Shown: positions 25,850 through 35,054, counted from the stretch's first letter. The stretch is DNA of 36,532 nucleotides from Algicola sp. (GCA_018222835.1 JAAEZN010000025.1:1-36532), one strand, 5' to 3'. Numbers and translations: made by a program. Notes: a model not told the origin generated them from the sequence alone.

Positions 25850-26539
25850 ATGAGGAACATACTATTGATTGGAGGTTCTTACGGTATCGGTTTTGAAATA
25901 GCTAAGCATCTTTCTAAAGAAAACCATGTTTATGTAGCCAGTAGAAGTAATGAACAACTGCAAAACTTAAAAGTTACCCATATTCCTTTCGATGCATTGA
26001 CAGAGGATATCTCCGAAAAAAAGATCCCCGAAAAACTGGATGGTTTTGTCTATTGTCCGGGAAGCATCAATCTAAAACCATTTAGACACATGGACATCGA
26101 TACCCTACAGAAAGATATGGGAATCAACTTTATCGCTCTAGCCAAGACCGTCAAGTCTCTCATCAATAGAATGAACGAAGGTGCCAGTATGGTGTTTTTT
26201 AGCACGGTGGCCGTAGGAACAGGCATGCCTTTCCACACAAGCGTTGCAGCCGCAAAAGGAGCTATAGAAGGGTTCGCGCGTGCTTTGGCAGCAGAATATG
26301 CTCCAAAACTACGGGTCAACGTTATTGCCCCTTCTCTGGTGGACACCCCTTTGTCCGAACGACTACTCAGCAATGAAAAGAAGAAAGAAATGATGGATCA
26401 ACGCCACCCCCTTAAAAGAATAGGAACTACAACAGATATTGCCAAAATGGCCATTTTTTTGTTGGAGGATGATAGTTCTTGGATCACCGGTCAAGTAATT
26501 GGTGTTGATGGCGGAATGTCTAGTTTAAATGTGAATTAA
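25850..26539 (+). CDS. SDR-family protein lacking the catalytic Tyr
   Basis: This 229-aa short-chain dehydrogenase-like protein has a Rossmann fold. The cofactor loop is GGSYGIGFEIA (residues 8-18), and the mid segment YCPGS replaces the usual NNAG. Ser118 (FFST) and Lys136 are kept, but the residue four before the Lys, normally the catalytic Tyr of YxxxK, is Val132 (TSVAAAKGA). The enzyme may therefore be a regulator or cofactor-binding protein, or use another acid. The C-terminus has the family's IAPSLVDTPLSERL and ITGQVIGVDGGMS. Its stop overlaps the photolyase ATG by one base (TAATG) and its start is 1 nt after the SRPBCC stop, so all three genes are coupled. Confidence 0.86.
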   Translation: MRNILLIGGSYGIGFEIAKHLSKENHVYVASRSNEQLQNLKVTHIPFDALTEDISEKKIPEKLDGFVYCPGSINLKPFRHMDIDTLQKDMGINFIALAKTVKSLINRMNEGASMVFFSTVAVGTGMPFHTSVAAAKGAIEGFARALAAEYAPKLRVNVIAPSLVDTPLSERLLSNEKKKEMMDQRHPLKRIGTTTDIAKMAIFLLEDDSSWITGQVIGVDGGMSSLNVN

Positions 26540-27852
26540 TGAAAGACAAAATCAATATATTTTGGTTTAGGCGCGACTTGCGATTGGATGATAATGTTGG
26601 ACTGTACCAAGCCCTGCAGAACGGTATTCCTGTACTACCTATCTTTATTTTTGACACGGAAATACTGGAAAACCTTCCCAAAACCGATGCTCGGGTATCC
26701 TTTATCCATGAACAGGTTCAAAAACTCAACAATCACCTCGCTGCCAATTTTGATAGTGGTATCGCCCAGTTCAATAGCACACCTCAAAAAGTCTTTAAAA
26801 GGCTATTGAAAGAGTATTCTATAGAAACAGTCTATACCAACCATGATTATGAACCGTATGCCAAAAGTAGGGATAGTGAAATAAGAGAGCTTCTGGAGAA
26901 AAAAAATGTCTCTTTCAGCACCTTTAAAGACCATGTTATTTTTGAAAAGAACGAAGTTGTCAAGGACGATGGAAATCCTTACGTGGTTTACACGCCTTAC
27001 ATGCGAAAATGGAAGGAAAATTTTAACCCATCCATTCACTTGGTAGATTACGACACTTTACCCAATCTGGACAAGAATATATTCAAGAGCAAATCCATGC
27101 CCCAAGTTTCTTTGAAAGAAATAGGGTTTGAAGAATCTTCAATAAAGGTTCCGAATTATACGGTCACCTCCGACCTCATTCAAAAATACGAAGACACTCG
27201 AGACTATCCAGCAAAGGAAAAAGGTACTTCCCGATTAGGTCCACATTTACGTTTTGGCACTGTTTCCATCAGAAAAATGATAAAAAGGGCCATTGATGAG
27301 GAGAACGAAACTTTCTGGAACGAACTGATTTGGAGGGAGTTCTTTATGCAGATTTTATGGCACTTTCCGCACACCGTCAATCAGGCATTCCGTTCCAAAT
27401 ACAATAGAATCGAATGGCGCAATAACGAAGCTGAATTCGAAAAATGGAAAAACGGAAAAACAGGATATCCGTTGGTAGATGCCGGAATGAGGGAGCTCAA
27501 CGAAACAGGTTACATGCACAACCGAGTCCGAATGCTCGTAGCCAGTTTTTTGTGCAAACATTTATTAATAGACTGGCGTTGGGGCGAAGCTTATTTTGCG
27601 GAAAAGCTATTGGATTACGAAATGGCCAGCAATGTAGGAAATTGGCAATGGGCCGCAGGTAGCGGTGTGGATGCTGCTCCCTATTTTCGGATATTTAACC
27701 CTACTACCCAAATCAAAAAATTTGATACGGATAAAAAATACATCAACACATGGGTTAGGGATCTTCAGGAATTAAGTTACCCAAAACCTATGGTGGATCA
27801 CAAAATGGCAAGGGAACGATGTTTAAAAACCTATAAAGAAGCGGTTAGTTAA
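26539..27852 (+). CDS. phrB: Deoxyribodipyrimidine photolyase (class I photolyase/cryptochrome)
   Basis: This 437-aa flavoprotein repairs UV-induced cyclobutane pyrimidine dimers with blue light. The N-terminal antenna-binding domain begins INIFWFRRDLRLDDN. The FAD-binding C-terminal domain has TSRLGPHLRFGTVS, ELIWREFF with the dimer-site Glu, MHNRVRMLVASFL, and ASNVGNWQWAAGSG followed by DAAPYFRIFNP. These segments follow class I CPD photolyases rather than DASH cryptochromes. A pure photoreceptor role cannot be excluded. It is the last gene of the SRPBCC-SDR-phr operon and is translationally coupled to the SDR by a TAATG overlap. Confidence 0.9.
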   Translation: MKDKINIFWFRRDLRLDDNVGLYQALQNGIPVLPIFIFDTEILENLPKTDARVSFIHEQVQKLNNHLAANFDSGIAQFNSTPQKVFKRLLKEYSIETVYTNHDYEPYAKSRDSEIRELLEKKNVSFSTFKDHVIFEKNEVVKDDGNPYVVYTPYMRKWKENFNPSIHLVDYDTLPNLDKNIFKSKSMPQVSLKEIGFEESSIKVPNYTVTSDLIQKYEDTRDYPAKEKGTSRLGPHLRFGTVSIRKMIKRAIDEENETFWNELIWREFFMQILWHFPHTVNQAFRSKYNRIEWRNNEAEFEKWKNGKTGYPLVDAGMRELNETGYMHNRVRMLVASFLCKHLLIDWRWGEAYFAEKLLDYEMASNVGNWQWAAGSGVDAAPYFRIFNPTTQIKKFDTDKKYINTWVRDLQELSYPKPMVDHKMARERCLKTYKEAVS

Positions 27853-27949
27853 AGCTTTTTCTTTAAATTTAGTCCTATCGATTATAATTTGCTTCAATTG
27901 TACGGAGCAAAACACTTTCGATGGAAATAGCTAACTCAAAACCCTTAAA

Positions 27950-29377
27950 ATGAAAAAATTAACAACCTTATTCTTTTTGGGACTGTTCGTACTGAACCTT
28001 TCCGCCCAAAAAATGACCAAGGATAAAAAAGCCGTGGTCGCATCCGTAGAAAAGCACAAAGAAAACCTTATACAGATAAGTGACTCCATTTGGGCATTGG
28101 CCGAAACCGCTTTCGAGGAATCGGTCTCATCAGAATTACTGGCGAATTATGCTGAGCAAAATGGAATGACCGTTACCCGAGGTGTTGCCGATATCCCAAC
28201 AGCATTTACAGCAACCTATGGTTCTGGAAAACCCGTAATCAGTGTATTGGGCGAGTTCGATGCCCTACCAGGATTGTCCCAAAACACCGTTCCCAATAAA
28301 GACCCTCGAATAGATGGTGCCCCAGGACATGGTTGTGGGCACAATATGTTCGGAGCAGCAAGTTTGGGGGCTGCCCTGGCCATTAAAGAACAAATCGAAG
28401 CCGGAAAAATACAGGGAACCGTAAAATTCTTAGGGACACCAGCAGAAGAAAAGTTTTTTGGAAAGGTTTGGATGGTAGAAGCTGGACTTTGGGATGATGT
28501 GGATGTGAATGTAAGTTGGCATCCATCCGCAGAAATTGAGGCCGATGTTCAAAGTGGGCTTTCCCTTATCGATTTCATGATCGAGTTTTATGGCCAAGCT
28601 GCGCACGCATCTTCCGATCCATGGAACGGTAGAAGTGCATCAGATGCGCTCGAACTCTACACAACAGGAATCAATTATTATAGAGAACATATCAAACCTA
28701 CATCACGAATACACTATCATATCCAAGATGGAGGCCAAGTCGTGAATGTGGTTCCCGATTATGCCCGTTTATGGGTTAGGGTGCGTGACCCAAAAAGAGA
28801 AGTTATGCTTCCTACTTTTGAGCGTGTTAAGGCTATGGCCGAAGGTGCCGCCATTATGGCCAATGTGGAGTATAAATATTCCTTGATTTCAGGGATCTAC
28901 GAGACTTTAGTAAACCGCGAAGGAGGAAAGATCATGCAAAACAATTTGGAGTTATTGGGCCCAATCACCTATACCAACGAAGAAATTCAATTTGGCAAAG
29001 CCATCCAAGAAGCTACCGGAAAACCGCAGGTGGGCATGGACGGTGAAATTCATCCGTTAAAAGAAACCGAAGCATTGCCTGGCGGTGGCTCCACCGATGT
29101 AGGGGACGTAAGTTGGAACGTACCAAATATTAACCTTGGTGTAACGGTAGCTCCCAAAGGAACTCCTTGGCACTCTTGGGCCGTTGTGGCCTGTGGAGGT
29201 ATGAGTATTGGCCATAAGGGGATGATCTATGCTTCCAAGGCTATGGGAATGACCATGTTCGACCTGTTCAATGACCCCAAATTGGTAGAAAAAGTAAAAG
29301 AAGAATATAAAACCCGAAAAGGTGATGTAAAATATGAAGCTATGATAGATGGCCCACCACCAATTCCGGGCAAATAA
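27950..29377 (+). CDS. Exported M20 family amidohydrolase/peptidase (AbgB/IAA-amino acid hydrolase type)
   Basis: The 475-aa protein has a signal peptide (cleavage after LSA, residue 19 or so) and a two-domain M20D fold. Metal and catalytic segments are GHGCGHNMFGAA (with the M20D-type metal Cys), LGTPAEEKFFGK, WHPSAEIEAD, the dimerisation-domain start YGQAAHASSDPWNGRSA, and the C-terminal GTPWHSWAVV. Family members cleave amide bonds of N-acyl amino acids or p-aminobenzoyl-glutamate; the substrate is not evident. An exported form is typical of flavobacteria scavenging peptides or conjugates. The gene stands alone, and the inverted-repeat element begins 15 nt after its stop. Confidence 0.88.
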   Translation: MKKLTTLFFLGLFVLNLSAQKMTKDKKAVVASVEKHKENLIQISDSIWALAETAFEESVSSELLANYAEQNGMTVTRGVADIPTAFTATYGSGKPVISVLGEFDALPGLSQNTVPNKDPRIDGAPGHGCGHNMFGAASLGAALAIKEQIEAGKIQGTVKFLGTPAEEKFFGKVWMVEAGLWDDVDVNVSWHPSAEIEADVQSGLSLIDFMIEFYGQAAHASSDPWNGRSASDALELYTTGINYYREHIKPTSRIHYHIQDGGQVVNVVPDYARLWVRVRDPKREVMLPTFERVKAMAEGAAIMANVEYKYSLISGIYETLVNREGGKIMQNNLELLGPITYTNEEIQFGKAIQEATGKPQVGMDGEIHPLKETEALPGGGSTDVGDVSWNVPNINLGVTVAPKGTPWHSWAVVACGGMSIGHKGMIYASKAMGMTMFDLFNDPKLVEKVKEEYKTRKGDVKYEAMIDGPPPIPGK

Positions 29378-29391
29378 GTTACAACTTGATG

Positions 29392-29519
29392 AGGATGTCT
29401 AAAAAAATTGACTAGCCGTTAGTTCGAGCGTAGTCGAGAACCAAGAACATAGTTGTTTTCAATAGGTTTCGATTGCGCTCGAACTGATAAATTCAAAAAA
29501 AAGTGTTTTTAGACATCCT
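29392..29519. repeat. 128-bp nested inverted-repeat element (REP/MITE-like)
   Basis: The outer arms AGGATGTCTAAAAA (29392-29405) and TTTTTAGACATCCT (29506-29519) are perfect 14-bp complements. Inside are 10-bp arms AGTTCGAGCG (29421-29430) and CGCTCGAACT (29477-29486). The inner sequences GTTCGAGCGTAGTCGAGAAC and its inverted, slightly diverged partner resemble flavobacterial REP-type repeats, from memory. A TTGAT pair (29386-29390 and 29519-29523) could be a target duplication, though it does not align perfectly with the arm ends. There is no ORF inside. The whole could fold as one long hairpin in the M20-pirin transcript and might also act as a terminator. Confidence 0.7.
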
Positions 29520-29536
29520 TGATAATTTCCTATTTA

Positions 29537-30541
29537 ATGATGAAAAACCCCGTAGCACAAACCTTTCCATTAAGTACTCCTTGGCAAACGCTCGATCCTT
29601 TTTTGTTCAGTGTCTATCACCTAGATCATTTTCCAAAAGGCAATGGAGAAATGGGACCTGATGCTTCCTTGCTAAAAGACCGGAACTTGGGCAGTGATTT
29701 TGACCCTTCCCAAAAATGGCGAATGTACCACGGCCAGACCATACCCGGGTTTCCGTATCATCCCCATAGAGGCTTTGAAACCATAACCATTGTGAACAAA
29801 GGATTTTGTGATCATTCCGATTCTTTGGGTGCTGCAGGAAGATTTGGAGAAGGTGACGTACAATGGATGACCGCGGGACGTGGTGTACAACATTCCGAAA
29901 TGTTTCCACTATTAAAAGATGATGCTGAAAATCCGTTGGAACTGTTTCAAATTTGGTTGAACCTTCCAAAAAGCAACAAATTTGTCGAACCTCATTTTAA
30001 AATGTTATGGAAAGAGGATATTCCTATCGTACAAGAAGAAAATGCCACCATAAAAGTTGTGGCGGGCACTTATAAAAATATTGGGGCAATAGCTCCTGCC
30101 CCGGATTCGTGGGCGTCAAATCCCAAAAATGAAGTGGCCATTTGGAACATCCATGTCAATGCAAGTTCCGAGTATATCCTCCCTAAAGCCAATACCACTG
30201 TTAATCGAGTGCTGTATTTTTATGAAGGCAGTGATATCCAGATCGATGGCAAAAAAATAAACAACAACTTTGGCATTGTTTTACATCCAGAAGAAGATGT
30301 TGCAATTAAGGTGGGTTCAGAGAAAGCCCATTTTATGCTGCTCCAAGGAAAGCCCATTGGTGAACCGGTCGCCAAATATGGGCCATTTGTAATGAATACT
30401 CAAGAGGAAATTCAAAAAGCCATGGAAGAATACCAACTTACCCAATTTGGTGGTTGGCCATGGCCCCATCCAGACCACACACACGAAAAAGATAGGGGTC
30501 GTTTTGCTCTTTATCCTGATGGAAAACTTGTGGAGAAATAG
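29537..30541 (+). CDS. Pirin family protein
   Basis: The 334-aa protein has the bicupin pirin fold. The N-terminal cupin carries the metal-binding set HPHRGFETITIV and GRGVQHSEMF. Pirins are Fe-binding redox-sensing or quercetinase-like proteins, and the exact role is unknown. There is no signal peptide, so it should be cytosolic. The frame extends upstream into the repeat element (TTG at 29519), so I take ATG 29537, with ATG 29540 as an alternative. The hydrolase gene starts 11 nt after its stop, so the two are probably co-transcribed. Confidence 0.87.
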   Translation: MMKNPVAQTFPLSTPWQTLDPFLFSVYHLDHFPKGNGEMGPDASLLKDRNLGSDFDPSQKWRMYHGQTIPGFPYHPHRGFETITIVNKGFCDHSDSLGAAGRFGEGDVQWMTAGRGVQHSEMFPLLKDDAENPLELFQIWLNLPKSNKFVEPHFKMLWKEDIPIVQEENATIKVVAGTYKNIGAIAPAPDSWASNPKNEVAIWNIHVNASSEYILPKANTTVNRVLYFYEGSDIQIDGKKINNNFGIVLHPEEDVAIKVGSEKAHFMLLQGKPIGEPVAKYGPFVMNTQEEIQKAMEEYQLTQFGGWPWPHPDHTHEKDRGRFALYPDGKLVEK

Positions 30542-30552
30542 CATAGCTTTTT

Positions 30553-31494
30553 ATGGGTCAAAAACTCTTCACAGTAATCTTATTTTTGTTCGGCTGCGGT
30601 TTCTTAACTGCCCAAATCGAAAAGTCCATTGCCTTAACTACTGACACAGGCAATATTAAAGGTACTCTTTTGATTCCTGAAACCAGCAGTAAACCTCCAG
30701 TTGTTTTAATCATTGCCGGGTCTGGCCCAACTGATAGGGATGGCAACAATCCGATGATGAAAAATAATTCCTTAAAAATGCTTGCCGAAGGATTATTGAA
30801 GTATGATATTGCTTCTGTTAGATTTGATAAAAGGGGAATAGGTGAAAGCAAAGAAGCTGGCTTAAATGAGAGTATGATGCAATTTGACACCTATATCCAG
30901 GATACTAAAGATTGGATCGAACTTTTAAAGGAGATGGGTGAATTTTCAAAAATTATAGTTTTGGGTCATAGCGAAGGTTCCTTGATCGGTATGATCGCTT
31001 CCCAAATGGAGTCTGTCGATAAATACATTTCGGTCGCTGGTGCAGGAGAACCAGCCGCCAAAATTCTACAAGAACAACTAAAAGCCCAGCCCTCTTTTAT
31101 TTGGGAACAATCCTCTCCTATTCTTAACAATTTGGAGATAGGAAAAAAAGTGGATTCCGTGCCACAATTTCTTTACGCTATTTTTAGGCCAAGTGTACAA
31201 CCCTATCTGATTTCTTGGTTTAAATACAATCCGCAAGAAGAATTATCCAAATTGGACAAACCGATTTTAATTCTTCAGGGCACTACAGATATTCAAGTAG
31301 ATGTTTCACAAGCTGATAAATTGGAAGCTGCCAACCCAATTTCAAAAAAGAAGGTTATTGATGGCATGAATCATGTCTTAAAAGAATCAGTAGCTGATAA
31401 AAATCAAAATTTACAAACTTATTCAAACCCCGTTCTTCCTTTAAAAAAAGGTCTTGTAGATATTATTGCTTCGTTTATTAATGAGCAACAATAG
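30553..31494 (+). CDS. Exported alpha/beta hydrolase
   Basis: The 313-aa protein has an N-terminal signal peptide (to TAQ, residue 21). The alpha/beta-hydrolase fold shows an oxyanion region IIAGSGPTDRDGNN, a nucleophile elbow GHSEGS with Ser140, a probable Asp in ILQGTTDIQV and the catalytic His in GMNHVLK. The segment VRFDKRGIGES is typical of the esterase/S9-like branch. The substrate is unknown; exported esterase or peptidase activity is likely. It probably shares a transcript with pirin. A strong hairpin 41 nt past its stop ends the unit. Confidence 0.86.
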   Translation: MGQKLFTVILFLFGCGFLTAQIEKSIALTTDTGNIKGTLLIPETSSKPPVVLIIAGSGPTDRDGNNPMMKNNSLKMLAEGLLKYDIASVRFDKRGIGESKEAGLNESMMQFDTYIQDTKDWIELLKEMGEFSKIIVLGHSEGSLIGMIASQMESVDKYISVAGAGEPAAKILQEQLKAQPSFIWEQSSPILNNLEIGKKVDSVPQFLYAIFRPSVQPYLISWFKYNPQEELSKLDKPILILQGTTDIQVDVSQADKLEAANPISKKKVIDGMNHVLKESVADKNQNLQTYSNPVLPLKKGLVDIIASFINEQQ

Positions 31495-31534
31495 CTTTAA
31501 TTAATATTTCACTTCCTTATATAGTCACGGAAAA

Positions 31535-31556
31535 AACCTTGTGGGTTCACAAGGTT
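31535..31556 (+). terminator. Intrinsic terminator after the alpha/beta hydrolase gene
   Basis: AACCTTGTG, loop GGTT and CACAAGGTT form a perfect 9-bp stem, followed after ATAG by TTTTT. It ends the pirin-hydrolase transcript. Confidence 0.75.
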
Positions 31557-31631
31557 ATAGTTTTTGACCCATACTTACCTTTAGACAAAAGATATTGAGG
31601 CTGGTTTGTATTTTATAAGTGTAAGAAATTA

Positions 31632-31653
31632 AAAAGGAAATAGCATTCCTTTT
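31632..31653. repeat. Small inverted repeat upstream of the LytS-type kinase
   Basis: AAAAGGAA (31632-31639), a 6-nt spacer and TTCCTTTT (31646-31653) are perfect 8-bp complements in the 292-bp gap before the kinase gene. It may be an operator or chance in A/T-rich DNA. Apart from this repeat and the terminator at 31535-31556, I see nothing in the gap 31495-31786. Confidence 0.35.
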
Positions 31654-31786
31654 CCTATATTATTGTTAGTTTTATTTCATATTCCTTTTAAAATGTGAGC
31701 TATAAATGGAATTCTTCATAAATTAAAGCAGCCAAAACCAATTGAATAGAAATCAACCTCCATCTATTCCATAAACCAACCATTGT

Positions 31787-33745
31787 ATGAAGGTATCCTA
31801 TTTTCTAATTTGCCCTGCCCTAATCTTTTTTCTGTTCCATAACATCTGTTCTTCTCAAACCAAGGAAATAGATAGCCTGTATAACCTGATGGAAGCTGCC
31901 AATGACACAACCAAGGTAAACCTAAAAAGAAGGTTAGGCGGGCTGCTACGTTCCAAAGACAAGGAAAAAGCTGTAGAAATGGTAACATCTGGAATTGAGT
32001 TGGCAAAGAAAATAAATTACCCAAAAGGGGAAATAGAGTCTCTTTTCTCTTTGGGAATCATACATGGGATGACTGGTAGTTATCCGGAATCCCTTGAAAT
32101 ATTTAAACAATGTCTTGCCTTATCCAAGGAACATAAGAATTATGAGTACATCTACAAAAGTTACAATTCCTTTGGCATTATTTACAAACAAATTGGTGAT
32201 TATCCAACGAGTAAGGATTACTATCTCAAATGCATTAAACTTGTTGATTCCTTAAACTTAACCATAGACATAACAGCTACTTACACCAATTTAGGTATTT
32301 TGTATGACTTAATGGATGAACCAGGGAACGCAAAAAAACAATATACAAAAGCATTGGAGATCTATGAAGGCCCAAATAGAGAGTCTTTGGAAAACATTGT
32401 TATAAGCAATTTGGCCGTCTTGGATATAAAAGAAAAAAAATATACTGATGCGTTGGAAAAATTTTTGAAAAGCAAACAATATCAAGAATCCAAAAATGAG
32501 AACCTGAAACTCAGCATGACATATTCAAATATAGCGCAATGCTATATGAAACTGAACAAGATGAAACTTGCTGAAGAGTACTTTATCAAATCATTGGAGT
32601 TGAGCATTCAGCTCTCAAACAAAACACAGATTGCAGTTTCCTACTATGGCCTCGCCGAATTAATGCTGCAACAAAATAAGTATCCCGAGGCTATTGATTA
32701 TTCAAAAAAGAACCTGGACGCCGTTAATAAAACCGGTGGCTTTAAATATTATATAGAGGCACATGAATTGGCCCACGAAATTTATAACACCACAAGACAA
32801 TATCCCGATGCCATTTTTCACTTAAAACAGTCTATGGCCTACAGAGACAGTCTTTTGAACGAAACTAAAATAAAGGAGATCCAAAACTTGCAGATACAAC
32901 ACGATGTTTATCTCAAAGACCGAGAAATCAAAGAAAATGAGTTAGAACTTGAGTTATTGGGCACATATGTTGACCTTAATCAAAAGCGCCTTGGATATCT
33001 TTCAGTAATTGCCATTCTATTGATGTTTTCTGCCAGTTTACTGTATTTCCGCTATCGAAGCAAGCAAAAATCAAATGCAGTACTTCGAGAAAAAAACGCA
33101 TTGATCTCTGAACAAAAAGAAGTTATACAAGAAATAAATGTTGAGCTGGAAAAAAGGATGCTACGCGCCCAAATGAACCCACATTTTATTTTCAACTCTT
33201 TGAGTTCCATACAACATTTGATCAACTCAGATGATAGAAAAGGGGCGCTTACCTACCTATCAAAATTCTCAAAATTGCTCCGCCAAGTACTGGAAACTTC
33301 AATAAATACCAGTTTACCTTTGAAAGATGAAATCGAGCTCCTCAAAATCTATATTGAGCTTGAAGCTTTGCGTTTTGATAATTCCTTCACCTACAATTTT
33401 AAAGTTGATGAAAATTTAGACATCCATACATATGAAGTTCCAATGCTACTGGTTCAACCTTATATCGAAAATGCCATTATACACGGCCTAATGCCCAAAG
33501 AAGGTAAAAAGGAGCTCAACGTGTCGTTCCATGATACCGAGGAAAATATTGTTTGCTCCATTGAGGATAATGGAGTGGGACTGGCTTCAAAATCAAAAGA
33601 AAGTACATATGAGCGCCCATCCAGGGGCATGTCCATAACAGCAAAACGCATCGAGGCCCTCAAAAAGTTTTCCAATCAAGAATTGGTAAGTATAGAGAGT
33701 TCAGAAGATGGAACTAAAGTAACTATTCTTATCCCCAAGGATTAA
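31787..33745 (+). CDS. TPR-containing LytS-type sensor histidine kinase (orphan)
   Basis: The 652-aa membrane kinase has a signal peptide, an exported TPR array (about residues 40-380), one transmembrane helix (about 402-420), a short coiled coil, and a His_kinase (PF06580) plus HATPase domain. The phospho-acceptor is His466 in AQMNPHFIFNSLSSIQ. The N-box YIENAIIHGL and the G-box EDNGVGL are intact. LytS-type kinases phosphorylate LytTR response regulators, whose genes are usually next door. Here no regulator is present: the next gene is the convergent murA, 1 nt away. A candidate LytTR operator exists at 4624-4657 in the same window, but a link is speculation. The start is ATG 31787. Confidence 0.88.
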   Translation: MKVSYFLICPALIFFLFHNICSSQTKEIDSLYNLMEAANDTTKVNLKRRLGGLLRSKDKEKAVEMVTSGIELAKKINYPKGEIESLFSLGIIHGMTGSYPESLEIFKQCLALSKEHKNYEYIYKSYNSFGIIYKQIGDYPTSKDYYLKCIKLVDSLNLTIDITATYTNLGILYDLMDEPGNAKKQYTKALEIYEGPNRESLENIVISNLAVLDIKEKKYTDALEKFLKSKQYQESKNENLKLSMTYSNIAQCYMKLNKMKLAEEYFIKSLELSIQLSNKTQIAVSYYGLAELMLQQNKYPEAIDYSKKNLDAVNKTGGFKYYIEAHELAHEIYNTTRQYPDAIFHLKQSMAYRDSLLNETKIKEIQNLQIQHDVYLKDREIKENELELELLGTYVDLNQKRLGYLSVIAILLMFSASLLYFRYRSKQKSNAVLREKNALISEQKEVIQEINVELEKRMLRAQMNPHFIFNSLSSIQHLINSDDRKGALTYLSKFSKLLRQVLETSINTSLPLKDEIELLKIYIELEALRFDNSFTYNFKVDENLDIHTYEVPMLLVQPYIENAIIHGLMPKEGKKELNVSFHDTEENIVCSIEDNGVGLASKSKESTYERPSRGMSITAKRIEALKKFSNQELVSIESSEDGTKVTILIPKD

Positions 33746-33746
33746 A

Positions 33747-35054
33747 TTATACCCTGACAATATTGGCTCCAATTGCTCTTAAACGTTCATCGATATTCTC
33801 ATAACCACGATCGATCTGCTCAATATTATGAATAGTGGAAGTTCCCTTAGCGGATAATGCCGCAATCAATAGGGAAACTCCAGCTCTAATATCTGGGGAT
33901 ACCATGGTAGTAGCTTTCAGCGAAGATTTAAAATCGTGACCAATAACAGTGGCACGATGTGGATCACAGAGAATTATTTTTGCTCCCATATCGATCAATT
34001 TGTCCACAAAGAACAAGCGGCTCTCGAACATTTTTTGATGTATGAGCACCTCTCCCCTCGCCTGGGTAGCAACGACCAAAATAATACTCAACAAATCAGG
34101 AGTAAGTCCCGGCCAAGGAGCATCGGCAATGGTCAAAATAGACCCATCTATAAAATTCTGGATTTCATAACCGTCCTCGTGTTTTGGAATAAAGATATCA
34201 TCCCCTTTTCGCTCTACAGTTATTCCCAGCTTTCTAAATACGGTTGGAATTTGGCCCAAATCGTTCCAACTTACATTTTTAATAGTAAGTTCACTCTGAG
34301 TCATAGCCGCCAATCCAATCCAGCTACCGATCTCGATCATATCGGGCAACATGGTATGTTCCGTACCACCCAAAGAGTCAACTCCTTCGATAGTCAATAG
34401 ATTGGAACCAATACCTGAAATTTTTGCGCCCATGCGGTTCAGCATTTTGCACAATTGTTGTAGATAAGGCTCGCAAGCGGCATTGTATATGGTTGTTGTC
34501 CCCTCTGCCAAAACGGCTGCCATCACAATATTAGCCGTACCTGTAACAGATGCTTCATCCAAAAGCATGTAGGTTCCGGTCAGCTTTTCAGCTTCAACAC
34601 CATAAAAATGTTCTTCTTTATTGTATCGGAAATTAGCACCTAATTTAATAAATCCTTCAAAGTGGGTATCCAGTCTTCGTCTGCCTATCTTATCCCCTCC
34701 AGGTTTTGGAATGTATCCCTTTCCAAATCGGGACAATAATGGCCCCACCAGCATAATGGAACCTCTAAGACCCCTGCCATCTTCTTTAAACTTTGCCGAT
34801 TGCAGGTAATCCAGATTTACATCGTCCGCCTTAAAAGTGTAGGAACCCCTCCCTTTTTTTTGAATTTTAACGCCCAAATCCTCGAGTAAGGAAATTAGTT
34901 TGTTTACATCGACGATGTCCGGTATGTTGTTGATGGTAATTTTTTCTTCTGATAGTAAAACAGCGCAAAGAATTTGTAGTGCTTCGTTCTTTGCTCCTTG
35001 GGGAGTGATTTCACCGTTCAACTGGTGTCCGCCCTCTATTCGAAATGTACCCAT
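33747..35054 (-). CDS. murA: UDP-N-acetylglucosamine 1-carboxyvinyltransferase MurA (Asp-type active site)
   Basis: This 435-aa cytosolic enzyme transfers enolpyruvate from PEP to UDP-GlcNAc, the first committed step of peptidoglycan synthesis. Lys22-Asn23 in the QGAKNEAL motif bind substrate. The active-site loop reads KPGGDKIGRRRLD: the Cys115-equivalent of E. coli, which fosfomycin alkylates, is Asp121 (codon GAT at 34692-34694). MurA forms with Asp here are known to be catalytically active and intrinsically fosfomycin resistant. The C-terminal half is complete. It lies 15 nt downstream of the DUF4290 gene and probably shares its transcript. The convergent LytS-type kinase ends 1 nt away. 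Confidence 0.93.
   Translation of the reverse strand: MGTFRIEGGHQLNGEITPQGAKNEALQILCAVLLSEEKITINNIPDIVDVNKLISLLEDLGVKIQKKGRGSYTFKADDVNLDYLQSAKFKEDGRGLRGSIMLVGPLLSRFGKGYIPKPGGDKIGRRRLDTHFEGFIKLGANFRYNKEEHFYGVEAEKLTGTYMLLDEASVTGTANIVMAAVLAEGTTTIYNAACEPYLQQLCKMLNRMGAKISGIGSNLLTIEGVDSLGGTEHTMLPDMIEIGSWIGLAAMTQSELTIKNVSWNDLGQIPTVFRKLGITVERKGDDIFIPKHEDGYEIQNFIDGSILTIADAPWPGLTPDLLSIILVVATQARGEVLIHQKMFESRLFFVDKLIDMGAKIILCDPHRATVIGHDFKSSLKATTMVSPDIRAGVSLLIAALSAKGTSTIHNIEQIDRGYENIDERLRAIGANIVRV

Noticed and set aside
29519..29536. Longest start of pirin at TTG 29519
   Set aside because: It lies at the end of the inverted-repeat element; ATG 29537 gives the usual pirin N-terminus.
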